NCBI GenBank assembly: GCA_019843655.1
Contig: JACDQD010000103.1
Coordinates: forward strand, 8,742,001 to 8,806,000
Origin: Lethocerus indicus
Taxonomy: Eukaryota > Arthropoda > Insecta > Hemiptera > Belostomatidae
Direction of reading: 5' to 3'
DNA: 64,000 nt
Shown: one piece after another, positions 1 through 13,779 of the stretch
How positions within the stretch are numbered: the stretch's first letter is position 1
How the letters are laid out: every line of letters starts with the position of its first letter
Notes under the pieces: model-generated
The model's database searches: none
What the model was told of the DNA's origin: nothing
Seen by the model: only the letters and a program-made list of their open reading frames with translations
Position numbers and translations under genes: made by a program

Positions 1-861
1 AATACAAAAGAGAGTGACTAAAATCGAAATGACGGACCGTTCCAGATGGGAAACGCAATGAGGTCCTTGAAAATGAATTCAACTGCACCCGACCATTAAC
101 TGCATTCTCAACGCTTCGATCCCAGAAACATTCTCCAATTTGAGATACAATCGAAAATAAAAAATATGTTAATATTTACCAGGTAATAGCGCCCTCCATT
201 GAAGCGCGTTTCCGCGTTTCGAAACATTTCACTCAAAAGTGTAATTCAAACACGAACCGACGATACTTCACCACTTATCCCGGTTTATATGTCACTAATT
301 TTTACCAGCCCAAAAAAATTCAAATTTCCCTCCCGAGGAAAAAGATTGGTCCACAAAGATCAAAGATAGTTGCAAAGAAAGGAACAACTGTGGCCCAGAT
401 GTTCCGGCTTTCACCGACTGAAACCTTTTCATAGATGTAGACGGAACATGACGAAATGTGACATAAAAATATCTTAAAGTTTTTTTTTATTAAAATCCGA
501 ATACAATTGATGATTATGTTATCATTCTAGTCGGAAGTACTAAGAATCCGCAGACTGGGCAACGTACTTGGCAAAAATTGTCCAGATTATATTTTAGATT
601 CGCATAACGTATGTATGTAAGCTGGTAATATGTTGTAAAGTTATGACGGGAGAAATTCATTCGCGACATTTCTTGTTGACTGAAATTACTGAATTGTATT
701 CTTCGTATCGACGAATATCCCGGTTGAGACCAGAGGGATAAACAAATAGTGGTGGGGAAAGGGGCAAAGAAAGAACCGCCTGCTTTCAAGGCGTTCCAGA
801 TTGGCTTTCTTTCGGCCTAACGGTACGCTCAAATGTCGTAATGAAACGAGCACTTCAGACA

Positions 862-879
862 GACACACACACACACACA
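862..879. repeat. (AC)n microsatellite
   Basis: Short perfect AC dinucleotide run in the left flank; no nearby gene. Confidence 0.9.
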
Positions 880-2529
880 GAAGAAATGACTCAAACGCTA
901 AATGCGATACAAGGAACACTCGGCTTCGTTGAGAACTTGTGCAAGCTATCTCATCCTATGTATTAGTCATGAACACCTACAACCGTCCCCTTGTTCATTT
1001 GACGCCATTTCATCCTGGATAATATTAAATTACGAAATTACACTATTCAAATACTGTGTGTCATATTATGTATGATAATCATGATACATCAATAAGGATG
1101 GCATGTTAAGCATGTTTCACACGCGATGGATAACTGACAAAAAAAAGTCACGTCACTATTGTTTAATTAAAAGTTCAAACCCGCCGAAAAAAATATCTCC
1201 GTATTTTGTCACCCGCCCAGAATATTACGGTTATAAATAATTTTTTTCTCCCTCGGAAAGGTTAGAGAACAGCGCCGAGAGCGATGAAGTAGAGCAAGTA
1301 CTTTGCGCAATGTCCGCCTTTGATATCGGTTCGGCGGGCAAATCCAGCGTGCCGATAATACCAGTAATACCCACTTCGAGATAGCGTCGTGTAAAAGGGG
1401 GATACAGGTCTATCAACAGTCCCGGAAATAATATGTTTATTTCCACATAATTTATTGATAATGTTGAGTTTTCGTCAGATGATATGTAGTCAGATATTTC
1501 CCGTTGCATTTGCCCAACATAAAATGTTTCAAGCCGAATTACAACCCGAATAATCCCTGTACAGATTCAATTCTTTGTTTACCGACTCGCAAATATAGGA
1601 TAGCGCAAATAGGGCACGATTGATAGGGAATTATGAGAATTGTCCGTTTGTTGTATTTCAAAACCTACCTCAAATTTACGCCTGTTCTGCGATTTTCGAC
1701 CGGAGCGGACCGACGGGAATCCTAAAATGACGGGCAAATATGGAAGCGGCGAGAGGAGAACACAGACACACACACGTGGTGCCGGCACAGAGCTACAAGG
1801 CTGACTGAGAGGCTAAACTCACCTGTACGGCCTTCTAACTCCGAGGCTTGGACAACAAAACAAACACAACGCCGCAACTACATCATCTTAATCGCCACTG
1901 TAATGCCTTCGGGGAAAACAACGCAAAAGGAAATCATATCTTAATATAAAGCTATAAATGGATTTGCGCGTATTGGGCGAGACGTTTGGAGTATTTAGAA
2001 TGAGCGAGTGCTGCGTTATCTACAAATGATCATGAAAATTTAGGTCTAATAAAACAATGATGCAACCGGTCTTGCGTTTTATAAATACCGCAGATTACAT
2101 TCAGTTTCGTTTCATAACGAATCACTACGAGCAACGTTGTTCGCATTTTCAGTGTACAGACCTCATTTTTGTTTCACGGTACTATATACCACACTACGAT
2201 ACTACATACGATGTGTGACTGCATCTAATTTTATATATACTGCCACGTATGTACTGAAAACGGAAGCCGCTGTAATTATGTTGGACAATTACCCGTTTAA
2301 AAATAAAACGCATCGCATCTACGAAACTTTCTATATCCGACTATTCCACTACATGCGGTAATAATATTTCTATCGCTAGATCACAAGAAAGCGATGGGAA
2401 ATGGTGTAACTGACATGTGTAATTGAAATACATACAGTTGTACTGGCATTATTGAGAGGAATAATGCTCCGCCCAACTGGGGATGATTTATGTACACATG
2501 ACCATCGTGTCTGTCCTGACGTGGACAGA

Positions 2530-2531
<2 letters not shown>

Positions 2532-2611
<80 letters not shown>
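2532..2611. repeat. Compound (AT)n(GT)n microsatellite
   Basis: About 44 bp of alternating AT run directly into about 36 bp of alternating TG. Any open frame across it (IYIYIY, VCVCVC or HTHTHT runs) is an artefact of the repeat. Such tracts can extrude cruciform or Z-DNA and are length-polymorphic. Confidence 0.97.
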
Positions 2612-2613
<2 letters not shown>

Positions 2614-3597
2614 TGTTTTACATTCTGACTCGCTAGTTTGTGCAATCAAATGCGGCACACAACAGCAATAATAAAATCAGTAGTTAGAAAACACCGAATG
2701 CAATTGAAATGTTTTAAACAATGTTCTACGAACAGCCTACTTATCTACCGTTATCGTTATTACACTCTACTTATCCAATTTCGTGCTGACCATACATTCA
2801 TAAATCATTCTTTATATACAGCAAAAACAGGAAATGGATTTATAAAGTATATGCCCCCCAGAATTATGACAACTAGGAACGGTCAAGACAGGATAACGAA
2901 TTCATATTCATAATATGTTTTACCATTAGTCATTATTGACTGGGGACCTTCGGACACTTACAACTGCCTCTGGCCCAGCGCGCCATGCATACAAATGCAT
3001 CGGTAAATGAGCGTCTGCGAACAAAGAAGATACCTGAACGACGACAGATGTGTAGAAATTGGTCCTTAACTGGCCTGGAGGTTTATTCAAGCGACATGGG
3101 AGGGCCGATTTTAATTTCGAAAAGGCTGGCATCCCCGAAGATTGAACTGCAATAGAGTTACAAAAGGGACATTTTTGTTTAACCGAGGTTATAGTTCAAT
3201 TTAACCATGATAACGAAATCAATCATTATTAAAATGAGATAAACCTTTTAAAATTTATAAAAGAAAAAATCGTCCGAATTGTAACAGGTTCAATGAAATA
3301 TGATCGCGTATCATTTATGACACACGCCAAATGTGCCGTCATTGGGTTGCTTCTTTATTGATATGAAAATGTGTTGTTATTCGATTGCACAATAAATAAT
3401 GATGTTCGCAAACCGCATATCTCCTGGATTCTCCTATTAGACTTATGAAGAGCTCTTATCACCGATTCTAAATTTAGAGCGTCAACACTTATTTTTCCAG
3501 AGGCTAAACAGTCATGGCCGCAAAATGGGGGTTTCTCAGCTCTCATAGAACACTCAAAATACTGTCCAAGGAGTAATGAACATATCTGGTGGCTCAC

Positions 3598-3653
3598 CTG
3601 GAGGATCTGTTCCTGCGACGCTCCGAACCGTTCTCTTTGTTGGCCAAAGCCAT
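3598..3653 (-). CDS. Possible first coding exon of an unknown leftward gene
   Basis: In a GC-rich patch (about 3590-3900) the minus strand reads a short frame beginning M-A-L-A-N-K-E-N-G and ending in an Arg/Ser-rich stretch, cut by a good CAG|GTGAGC donor (intron begins at 3597). The ATG has G at -3 and G at +4. I cannot find a convincing next exon to the left and recognise no domain. It may be the 5' end of an unrelated flanking gene or a chance donor in a CpG-rich element. The frame also stays open upstream, so the start is uncertain. Confidence 0.2.
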
Positions 3654-6600
3654 CGCCGGGGCGGTGTGGGCGTCGGGCAGTTGGGAAGAGGACGCCGCTG
3701 CTGATCGCGTATGCGGTCCCACCAGCGGCATGAATTGGCTGATTAGTGCCAATTCAAATGAGGCTGGGGACGACGGTCTAATAATTGAGAGCCTGCCGGG
3801 CGGGACGCCTTTACGATTGCCGATCGCGTCCGGCCGAGGGCCCTCCAGACAATCGATCGGCCGCCCCACCCGCCCCCTACTCGGCACTTTCCCCCGCGAA
3901 AATTTACTACGCCCTCAGAACCCCCCAGGGTTACCGCCAATACGAGAATACCGAGCAGTAGGCGGCGACTAGCGAATTGTCGACAATCTAATTTCAGACG
4001 CTAATTGGCCTCCAACTTAGAGGCGTCTCATGGAGCGATCCAACAATAGCGAGTTATCGATCAAAAAAAATTCAGCCGCAGAGACCATAAACAGACGACT
4101 TGCGTGGGGAACTGCACTTGTATAAGTCCACGAAGGAGTCAAGCCCTAACTTCATAGTCACATTGAAACCTACCCTATCGATCAACTCGTAAACACAAAG
4201 TAAGGTGGCATCATTGTAAGCAACGAAAATTCCGAGATAGATACACTGAGCCCAAAGCATAAATTAACCAGCCGGTATATGGGCAGACGGTCTATAATTG
4301 GGCTGTAGCGGAATTCCAACGTTAACCAGTAAAGCCTGTTCGCTGACTGCACACATATGTTCGAAACACCGCTTTGTTTAACAAAATGTCGCTCGGACAC
4401 AGGATTTAATACACTTTATCTATCGAACACTGGCCAATGGATACCAAATACCACGACCTACTCCGTCAATGAGTTGTCAAGAAATGTTGCCAACCGAGAG
4501 CACCTTTGACGCCCTAAAAGATTTCAACAACCTGGAACTGAGTTACACGAACTTCGGTGTTATGAACACGAAAAGATTTGGTAAACGATGAGGACGCCTG
4601 ACGGCGTTCAACGATGGACTGAGCCCCGGAGTAAACAGGGCGCCAGCCCCCCATCTACCCTCACACATACACACGCACACAGACGCTATTAATTGGGGGG
4701 TTGAAGAACAATTCTACCCCGCCCCCAGCCTCTACATCCCTTCCTGAAATTACGTTTCTACACATAGGTAGGCAGCCAAAGAACTGCCTCATTATCGTCG
4801 TTCGAATCATCGATTTAAGGCTGCTAAAGATCTCAAAATTGCCGGGAAGAAGAATAGAAGGACCGTCCCATGTTCAAGAAGTATATTTAGAATTTTTAAA
4901 AATATAAGAATCAGGTATTTCATTTATGCGCCACGGACATTCCTCCGCTTATATCATTTATTCGGTCTGTGAACGTGTGCATACTCAACACCTCAGCAGT
5001 ATAAAAAAACACGCGTGTTAGGCACACATACTTTCACTCAGAGCCCACAGCGGACCATCTGGAGTGCGTACAAAATGCACCGTAGAGAATTACGTCATAC
5101 AGATAGATGTCCCGGAAATATTGCACTGATTAAATTTCATAAGACCGTATAACGAGTATCAGTTTTAATCCGATAATAAGAAAGTTAATATTACATTAAC
5201 CGGAAATTAAATCTGGACATGTTCTGGACATCGTTCCCAATTAACTCGCTACTCCTGAAATTCTCAGCATTTGATATATTAACAGCTAGCAGGTTGAATA
5301 TAATTAGAACTTGACTGGCTCTAAGCTATGAACTTAATGTACTGATAATTAATTATTTGATTAGGTAATACGGATATAAGGAAACAATTTTTCACATGGA
5401 GAAAACAGAGTTCAGACACTGCGGACATGCGTGTTCAGACTGATATGGCGGACTGAAATAAAACCCTTTGCCAAGATCCTGTCGCGCCCTTCGGCCATAA
5501 TTCATCGGCCCTATTGGATTTAGAGTCATCTTCTAGAGAAGCTGAAAGTATCCTTCAAGGAAGCACTTCCAAGTATTATAAACATCAATAACTCGATCAA
5601 ATTTCAAGTTTTGACAGCGAGAAATATACATTTGTGCACAGACCGCGTTAGAAACTTTGTCCCCTGAGCCCGCCTAAATTGCCCCGTCAAGCAACAATGG
5701 GAGGACTGTTTTAGTCTGACATTTAAAAGGAAAATGTCGTAAAGGCATTTGGCCCCGATGTAACGCGTTTAATACAACCGGGACAGGGATAAGAAGTCAT
5801 GACTGGTGTATTATACAATATTTTATATGCAATTAAAGCATGAACCCGTTAACCTATTATAACTCCATTTAAAAGCTCGAATACCTCCTTTAAAAATGAC
5901 CAATATATCACTGTTTACCATAATTTTTTGCCAACAAACAAGTTATTCCATACAATAAATACAGCGCTGTGGAATTTTTACCTTAAAGATGGAAGTAGCG
6001 AAATTGCAACACGAATTCCCCCCACAAACTACTCAAGCTTGAAAATTGTGCCAAGAAAAAAAGTTTATTTCTTACAATATAAAACCTGCCGCGTCGACAT
6101 TAAATCAAAAGTAGGTTGCGTAATATTTCAAAGCGCACACTTTTCATAGGATATTTAATACTTTAATATAAAGAAGTATTTATTAATTGACGTTGAAGTT
6201 TGCTCTAGGTCCGATAGCGGAACCTTAAAGGCAAGGGAATTAAACACAGAATAGGCAGAAGGGAGATACTAATTAAAATCTAGTAGTAGTTGAAAAACGA
6301 TGTGGTCAACAGTGTAGGTTTACGTTTGAAAACTGAAACCGCTTCCGATTCCAGAAAAGCGAAGCTTCCCCGTTACGACACCCCTTCTCGTAAACTGTAA
6401 TTTTCATGGATAAAATCAGCGTCAAGGAACATAAAGTAAATTACGGCACGGCGGTTGCGTCAATTACGGCCGAAAACCGGACACAATTGGGTATCGCTAT
6501 TCCGTCATCTCTAAAAATCACGCTCAGTTAATCGGTACTCGACTTTTCCTCCTGACTAAAACGGGTAAGGAAAAGGGAAATCTCTACGCTTTTAACTCTT

Positions 6601-9165
6601 GTCAATAACACGTGGATTTTGTCACATGGGTTTATTTTGCGTCTATAAAATTATTAAACTACCGATTTATTATCAACAAATCAGCTCATCAACAAATAAT
6701 ATTATTAATGGAGCGGGATATTATTAAATATAATGAAACTCTAACTGAAAGGAGATAGCACCCGAGGCGCTCATTAAAATTCTACATTATATTTGTTTTA
6801 GTATACATGGGTAAAACACTAATGTTCGGAAAAGCTGATTACATAAAACATGTACGGGGGCAAGTAATTCCTTTTTAACTACAGTTATGTAAATTCTATT
6901 GCTAAATATAATTTAATGCTAACAACTAGGCAAACGTCTAAAGGAAAACCACTGCGTTCACTTTCTATTTTAATAGAGATACATTTTTTTTACTTTTCTG
7001 AATAATAATGAACGTTGCTTCAGAATTCCTTACTTCTCGTCGAATCTCGTCGTGCCTTTCCGCTATTAGAAAATCGCTGTTTGAGAAAAAAAATAATGGT
7101 AAGGAAAAGGGCAGTTTATTCTTCTTATCTGTACCGGAGTTCCGAGCGGCAAGCCAATTGGAACAGGTGAAAAAGCGACGCACCTGCTGCTTGGGGGTTA
7201 AACCGTGTCTTAAAATTGGAAGAGAGGAGTGGGGTGGGGCTTTCCAGAAAATAAGCTCCTGTCAAAATATGATTCGGGATGTTCCACCGAATAGCGCCCC
7301 GTCTCAGGTCAAGTGGACAATCGGCGCGAAATTATAGTTGAATTAAGTTTGAAAGTTGTAAAGCCGTTCAAACACAGCTCTAATTTAATCGTCGTGTTTC
7401 AATATAATAGTAAAAGTATGTTTTAAATTATACAAATCATGAACGTCCTATAAGTGAATATCATTTTGACTGATCTCAGTCACAGAGAGAATAAAGTATA
7501 ATTGATTGCTGAAAGCGAAAACGACGGTTCAATTTTTGTATTCTATCTGCAAATATTGAAGTTTCCCTATTAAATAATTGGAATGTTCTGAAGTATATAT
7601 AAATATGTTTCCAAATAATGCCACACAGACACACGTTGGGACGACATTGCCTAGGTTTGGCATTTGTACAATACAGGAGATGTTTATCGGCACAGTTTGG
7701 CCGAAAACAGGAAATTGGAGCGCTTGAAAGTTCCCAATGCGGGTCTACAGGAAGCCTTCCCTTTAAAATAGTGTTGACGTCGGACTTTGTAGGCCAGTCG
7801 TGACGAGCGGCTAAACACATTAGCAGTTGTTTTATAACAGTGGCCGGGTCCAACGCATACAAATAGCACGCCAATCGTGAAACAAACGCCGCCTCAAAAA
7901 ACCAACACAGCCGACCATTTGTTGGGGGGCCCGCAGTCGCTAGATTCAAATGCGTAATCGGCATCAATTAAAGCCGGGATTTTTTTCAAGCTCTCCATCG
8001 TCCCAACCTTATATCCTAGTTTGTGCGCACGCACTTCACCGACACAATGATTACATTTGCGAAAACTTAAATGGGCCATGACGTCAACTAGCCTTGTCCC
8101 ATGATAATTCCGATTTTGACCTCTGGGCACCGCCGGTACTTTACTGTTACGATTATTTAATTGTCACAATGTTTTCAAAAGAATTTATCCCTATGATTTT
8201 TAGTATAATAGTGTCATTAATAGTGCAACAGAAGCTGAGTGAACAATCATTGGTATACGTTAGTTGGAAAGTAAAAGAAGCCAAATCAGAAGCAACATAA
8301 GAATAGATTTCATATCGGTGAAGGCTCCTCATACTTGAAGTAGTAAGGACAAAGGGCTTCAAAGTTTTAAGTCGGCGGAGCGTGAATGAAGAGCGCTATC
8401 AAACTGTCGGAACGGCACACGACGTTATCTCTGTCTTTAAACACCGCCGACTGTAACGGAATGAAAAGTGGAGACCGCAGTTGCGTCCCTTACAAGCAAA
8501 ACAATACCGGCCGTAAAGGGTACAACGCCGTAATGAGGAGAAGATTCGTTGCAACATTTAACGGCGACGAAACGATATTAACCGAATAATTAAACATTTT
8601 GCGAACAATGAGTCCTTATAAGAGTGACTTCGCTATAACACATTCTGAAATATATTACACGAATGAAATTGTTGAATCACCGATAAGAAAACAATTTACG
8701 CGGAAAATCGAAGTGAACAAAGAAAGTCAGAAATAAATGGAGTCAACAAGATAGAAAACCCAGATTCATTCCAGATAGTGATATCTATTGAAGTACTATT
8801 AGCTGTATACCATGCAGAAATTTGTACATATCGCACTATATCACAGTCGTCAACTGTAGGTATATAACCAAATCAGGAGATAGCAAGTATCTTAAATCAA
8901 TTTTTTATTAATAAATGTCCGTCTACATGCAGGAATTTTGTGTCAATGTAATATCACTTCGGCATTACAAACCTGCAATCGAACAGGCGGGTAATGTTAT
9001 AAACTAAACAATAAAATGGGATGAAAAAAAAACCCCGAAGGAAGGAAAACAGGGGTGTACGGGGACTTAGAAGTGCGTGGCCGCTTTCCCCCGTAACGTT
9101 TCGCTTGTTAGAGGCGTCGGTTTGCTCCGCCTAGTTATGCACCGCGCTCCCACTTCATACGTTTA

Positions 9166-9174
9166 TATATAAAA
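9166..9174 (+). promoter_or_regulatory. TATA box of gene 1
   Basis: TATATAAAA lies 68 bp before the ATG of gene 1 and is preceded by a GC-rich stretch. It lacks the GGGGTGGGG module found upstream of genes 4-14. Confidence 0.75.
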
Positions 9175-9233
9175 GCCGCCGGCAACCGACGGAAGAATCA
9201 CACACCGACAGCGGACACCGACTAACAAACATC

Positions 9234-12200
9234 ATGTCTTCAGCCAAGGTGAGTACAAAAATCGCTAACCAAGCTAAATTTCAGCCTCTAAATGCCCTCG
9301 CGCCCAAATCCATATTCCCTGGATCGTGTACGACGATCAGGAAAATTTATAACGGGTTTAAATCGGCCCCGGTTAAAGCGCAACAACGAATGTTCAAACA
9401 CGGTCTTAAGAAATATTCAGGAATTCCGCGCCTTTACGGGTTGATGAGATCAACTTCGTTTCCTACTTCATTTGATTATATCCCAATGTTTTATGAAAGA
9501 CGGCAATGGATCCAAAACATATAAAAGTGTTTGAAACTTTTTCGATAAATATCGGCCGTATATGTGTGCATAAAGATTTCCAGAAGGGTACGGAATACCC
9601 CCCCCCCTTGGGTCTGTCTTTTCTCACCATTGTGGATGGAATATGGTTGTTAATAAATTGAGTTTATACGGTGTTACATATTCCACATTCATTCCGAAGG
9701 GGTTGACGATGCGTGGTGGGCAAATAACTTGAATAATTTTCTATAACCTATTGGTTTCAAGTAATTGCTATTAAACTACATTAGCCGTCCTGTACAAGTA
9801 CAATATTACAACTGGCGGGTTGTAGAACGTTATTTCCGTTTTGGTGTACCGGTCAGCGTTGGTCTGCGATGAAATCAACTATGAAACGACTCATTTCGGT
9901 CATTTCACATTGATTTAATTTGTACTCGTCCAAAAGAAACTCACCACTCGAACTAATCGCTCTGTAGTTACACGGCCCAATGAACCCTTAAAATCTGAAC
10001 CCTAAATGTTAGATAACGCGTAGAAAGAAATTTATATTCAGTCCGTAAAACCATTATCCCAAAGGCGAAAAATATTATTACACACTTAAAACTTGATTCT
10101 TTACGGGCGTTAGATATGGCGCAAGGGTAGGGACCGGCGGCAGTTACCGGCAACTATCAGTTATGGATTTTACATGGGTTATTATACTGAAAGGCTAAAC
10201 TTTCTAGTTTTCCACAATCGAAAGAAAGGAGTACCTATATAAGTTATAAGGTACTATGTGTATTACGGAAATATAACTGATCTTGGGTGGGTTCGAAGTA
10301 GTAACTTACAATGCCTGAAACTGTTGCAACCAAAGCTGGTAACTTATATATACAGTATTGTACTGGACTACACAACTTAGCTAAAATGATCAAGCTGTAG
10401 AATTTAGATATATTAAACTTATTGTTACTGCACATCTCCACTGAATGTTGAAAGTTAGCACTTTTAATTTATATCAGATATTTTTAAAGTCAGAACTGAT
10501 ATTTTAGGGATATTGATAAAAATTAAACAATCTCACTCCGGCAAAGCTTAGGCCGGTAGGGCGTGTCCTGTCGGTAGGCTTCAGCCATGAAATTAGTCGG
10601 ATTTTTTGTGACAGTTTTCATTGAAATTCCACTTTCAGTTTTTCTTAGGGATGGATTAGCGATGGACGAGATTGGGGTAGGGACGGGGACTGCTGAAATC
10701 TGCGACGACCGAATAACGGTCCATTGTTGAGGCTGTCGGCGGCTCCACGTGAAAGTTAAGGGCCCCACAGTCTCGTGACGGTTTCGGTTTAACCGGATTC
10801 ACTGCCCGGACTTGGTTTTTTTTTGACCTTATGCAAATAGCGCGGCCGATAGAGCCGATCCCGCGATCGAACACAGTCCGAACCCGAATGCTCCATAATC
10901 CTAACAAGTAACATTTTATAGAACCTTCAAAATATACCCACCCAAATACTTCTAAGTTTCACTGACTATAATAAATGAATTCGTGAAAAATATCGTATTT
11001 CTTACATTCAAAAATACCACGGAAACGGGACAAAATATTAGGGAACAAACCAATAAATTACACTGGTTTGGATAACACACAGAAAATCATAGTCTTGCGT
11101 AAAGTGTTATACAATTCGGAAGTGCACGGTATATCAATCGTCGCCGGTGTCTGTAAAATATGATCGATAGAAACGGCGGCCATATCGCTTTCACCTATTA
11201 GAGACGAGTGGCTCTCTTGCCATGAAATCACGCGAAGTCTAATATGACAAATGATTTTGAAATTCCCGGCCCCTCCGTTCAAGATAGCTTTCCAAATATA
11301 GATCATAACTGATAGATGACTGCAATCGTGTTCTGTGACTGCAAACACATTTCTATAAGTGTGTCGTCTAATCAAGAATAATTGACGGTCGAAAACAGTT
11401 ATTTTAGCAATCTGTATTTCTGTTCTGTACTGTGTTTCTGTAAAATTTTAAAAATTTTAGAAGGTGAAAAGATACCTGCCCTACAGGGAATATGTCTACT
11501 TGTATATGTACATGTCTATTGTAGGGTGGATTAGAATCAAATTAATTAAATGATTACCACATTTTATCGCAACACATTTCTGACGTGCTCCACGGTTATT
11601 TAATTGAATAAGACATTAAGGATAACTATAAAATCGTGTTAAAAGAAAGTTGTGTTAAACGAATGAAACATTAATTTCTCCGAGGTGTAAATTCTCTGGT
11701 TTATAACTAATTCATATTTATTAATTCTGTATTTATAATTTTGCAATAATGGTGCAATTAATAGCCGAAAATAGACGTCGGAAAACTAGGACGCGCAAGA
11801 ATAATGCACCTGTTATCCGGAGAATAGAAAGTGGAAAGGCTATTATAAAATTAGAAATTTAAATGGAGGTGTCGGCATTGGAGGTGCAACAAAAAAATTA
11901 CCCCCGTCTCGATAACAATCTTCAAGAGTCATGCTGGATGAATCGAAAGGGTATTGTCACCAAATCACCGCCTTACGGAAATCAGTTTGGTAGCAAAATG
12001 ACAGTTTTCCAATTCAATAGGTACCTGACTGGGCAGAGTGTATTTTTAGGATATGAAATATAAAGTAGTAAATGATTTCCTGAACATTTCAAATACCTCG
12101 TATTTCGCCTATAGAATAGTTTGAGAGGTAGAATCCAATTATGGTACGCTCAGACATTGCAAACGTCGGTAATAATTTTGTTAATAATAATAAAAATTTT

Positions 12201-13635
12201 ATTTTTAAGAAATATAATCATAATACTCTTTTTTACTGTAATATCTTTCTATATTTTTAAATTATTAAGAATAATAATTTAGAATTATTAAGGACTTGGT
12301 TGTTTCTTTAAAAATACTCATCCCTACAATTCAAGTTCTTAATTATTATTCTATATTTTTGAATATTATAATAATAACAATTACTACTACAGGTAACCCT
12401 TATTATCGCGATTGTCTGCCTGGGTATGGCGGCTGCCGAATACGAGGACCACGACACAAGCGGAACAGCGGTCCACGAGCCTGCCCATCACGTAGACTTT
12501 TATGTAAGTATAATTTTTATTATGAATTTATTATGAATTTTATTATAAAATATTAATTTGTATAATGTTTTTATTAATTCATCTCCGAATTCCTCCACGG
12601 AATATATTGACCCGAGTATCCAGACCTGGGCGAAGAGGTTGATCCCGCTGTAAATTGCATGCTAATCTTGTCCACTCAAAGAAACCTGATTGTATTATCC
12701 TTGACCCGGCGGCTCCATTTGACCCTCCTGTCGCCTAATTGGGATGCCGCCTCGGTTTGGGGGCCTCTCCCCGTCCCTCGTTAATGAATAACAAGCACCA
12801 TCCAATTAATAAAGGAGAATATATCATTTTGGTTATACTACGCACTCTAAAACAACGCCTTAGAAAAAAGAACAGTACGCCTTCACCGAGTTTCCTCTCG
12901 CACACAATTTTGATTCTGTGTAATTAAGATGAGGTTCACGATAACTAAATATGTTCTGGTTGATAGTAGCATCGGTTGGGGAGAAAAATTCTTTCAATAA
13001 ATCGGAATTTATTGCGCATTTGTGCAGTATAAGGTACAGCATCCCTAACTCACAGCATGCTGTGACATCCCTTTCGGCGATCGGAACTTAAATTACCACT
13101 AACTAAATTCCGGCGTTAGGGTGTAATAACCTAGGGATTTTTTGTGGTATTTGGACACTATTTCGCATTGGCATAAATGGCATGAGTCGAAATCTAACCT
13201 TGTGTTCAATTAAAAATGAACTTTAGGGCTGTTCTTATCAGAAAAAATACCGACAAGTTTTTATCAATATACCCGTGCAGGATCCACTCTCGATATTGAG
13301 GAAAATAATCGACTATAGGAGGTTAGGAAGTACTGTAGGGGTTTCCTCAACACTGTAACAAACTTATCGAAACCTCTTTTTGACAGTCTCCGCCTCACTA
13401 CGAATTCGAATACAACGTCCACGACCCGCACACCGGCGACGTCAAGACCCAGCACGAGTCGAGGGAAGGCGACGCGGTCAAGGGCTACTACATCGTCCAG
13501 GAGGCCGACGGCACCACCAGGGAGGTACACTACACGGCCGACAAGCACAACGGTTTCAACGCCATCGTCAAGAAATCCGGCCACGCCGTCCACCCCTCGT
13601 CCTACGGCCACCAGGAGAGCAGTTCCGACTACTGA
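9234..13635 (+). CDS. RR-2 cuticular protein, array gene 1
   Basis: Secreted structural protein of the chitinous cuticle. Exons: 9234-9248, 12393-12503, 13387-13635; 124 aa. Exon 1 gives MSSAK before a GTGAGT donor. Exon 2 completes the signal peptide (hydrophobic to about Ala20) and encodes an acidic, His-rich spacer ending HHVDFY. Exon 3 carries the RR-2 domain at about residues 47-103, with [23 protein letters not shown] and HNGFNAIV, all family hallmarks of Chitin_bind_4. The tail is Ser/Tyr-rich ([12 protein letters not shown]) with no HPI repeat. Introns are 3144 and 883 bp, the former the longest in the array; it contains a GC-richer patch at about 10530-10900 that could be regulatory. 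AATAAA lies at 13755. Reading through exon 1 into intron 1 gives an open frame, but the strong donor argues against it. Confidence 0.9.
9598..9608. repeat. Poly-C tract in intron 1 of gene 1
   Basis: Homopolymer run of about 11 C. It is prone to length error in sequencing or assembly. Confidence 0.85.
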
Positions 13636-13779
13636 TCCGACAGACTACATATCCTGTGTTTCATTTTTTTAATACAGAAATTTGTTCCTTTCGAGCGCTT
13701 TTGTGATAAAACGATCGCCTATGCGGGTATTTTTTATACTTATATGTATTTATAAATAAATTCTTGTTTTAATAAAAAA

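Larger units (their letters stand above)
1..9150. other. Left flank without a secure gene
   Basis: AT-rich DNA with scattered GC-richer patches. I see no RR-2 coding exon here. The only items with some support are a CA run (862-879), a compound TA/TG microsatellite (2532-2611), a possible minus-strand first exon near 3598-3653, and TATA-like boxes at about 2079 and 5000 that are not followed by a recognisable CPR gene. Open frames such as 7476-7967 (minus) match no family I know and are of a length expected by chance. Confidence 0.5.

Noticed and set aside
2376..2671. Frames with I-Y-I-Y and H-T-H-T or V-C-V-C runs
   Set aside because: Translations of the AT/TG microsatellite.
7476..7967. 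A 163-codon minus-strand frame, the longest in the left flank
   Set aside because: No recognisable domain, no splice or promoter context, and about one such frame is expected by chance in a window of this size and composition.
8079..8086. Perfect TGACGTCA (CRE-type palindrome)
   Set aside because: A single 8-mer of this kind is expected about once in the window, and it is not near any recognised promoter.
8386..8589. A 67-codon frame with N-T-A-D-C-N-G-M and G-Y-N-A-V-M, faintly like the RR-2 end [13 protein letters not shown]
   Set aside because: The two pieces are out of order and spacing for an RR domain, there is no DPHTG-like part, no acceptor and no promoter. Most likely chance; a profile search would settle it.
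9234..9524. A 96-aa protein reading from gene 1 exon 1 straight into its intron
   Set aside because: The GTGAGT donor at 9249 and matching exons 2 and 3 give a complete CPR protein; the read-through has no family features.
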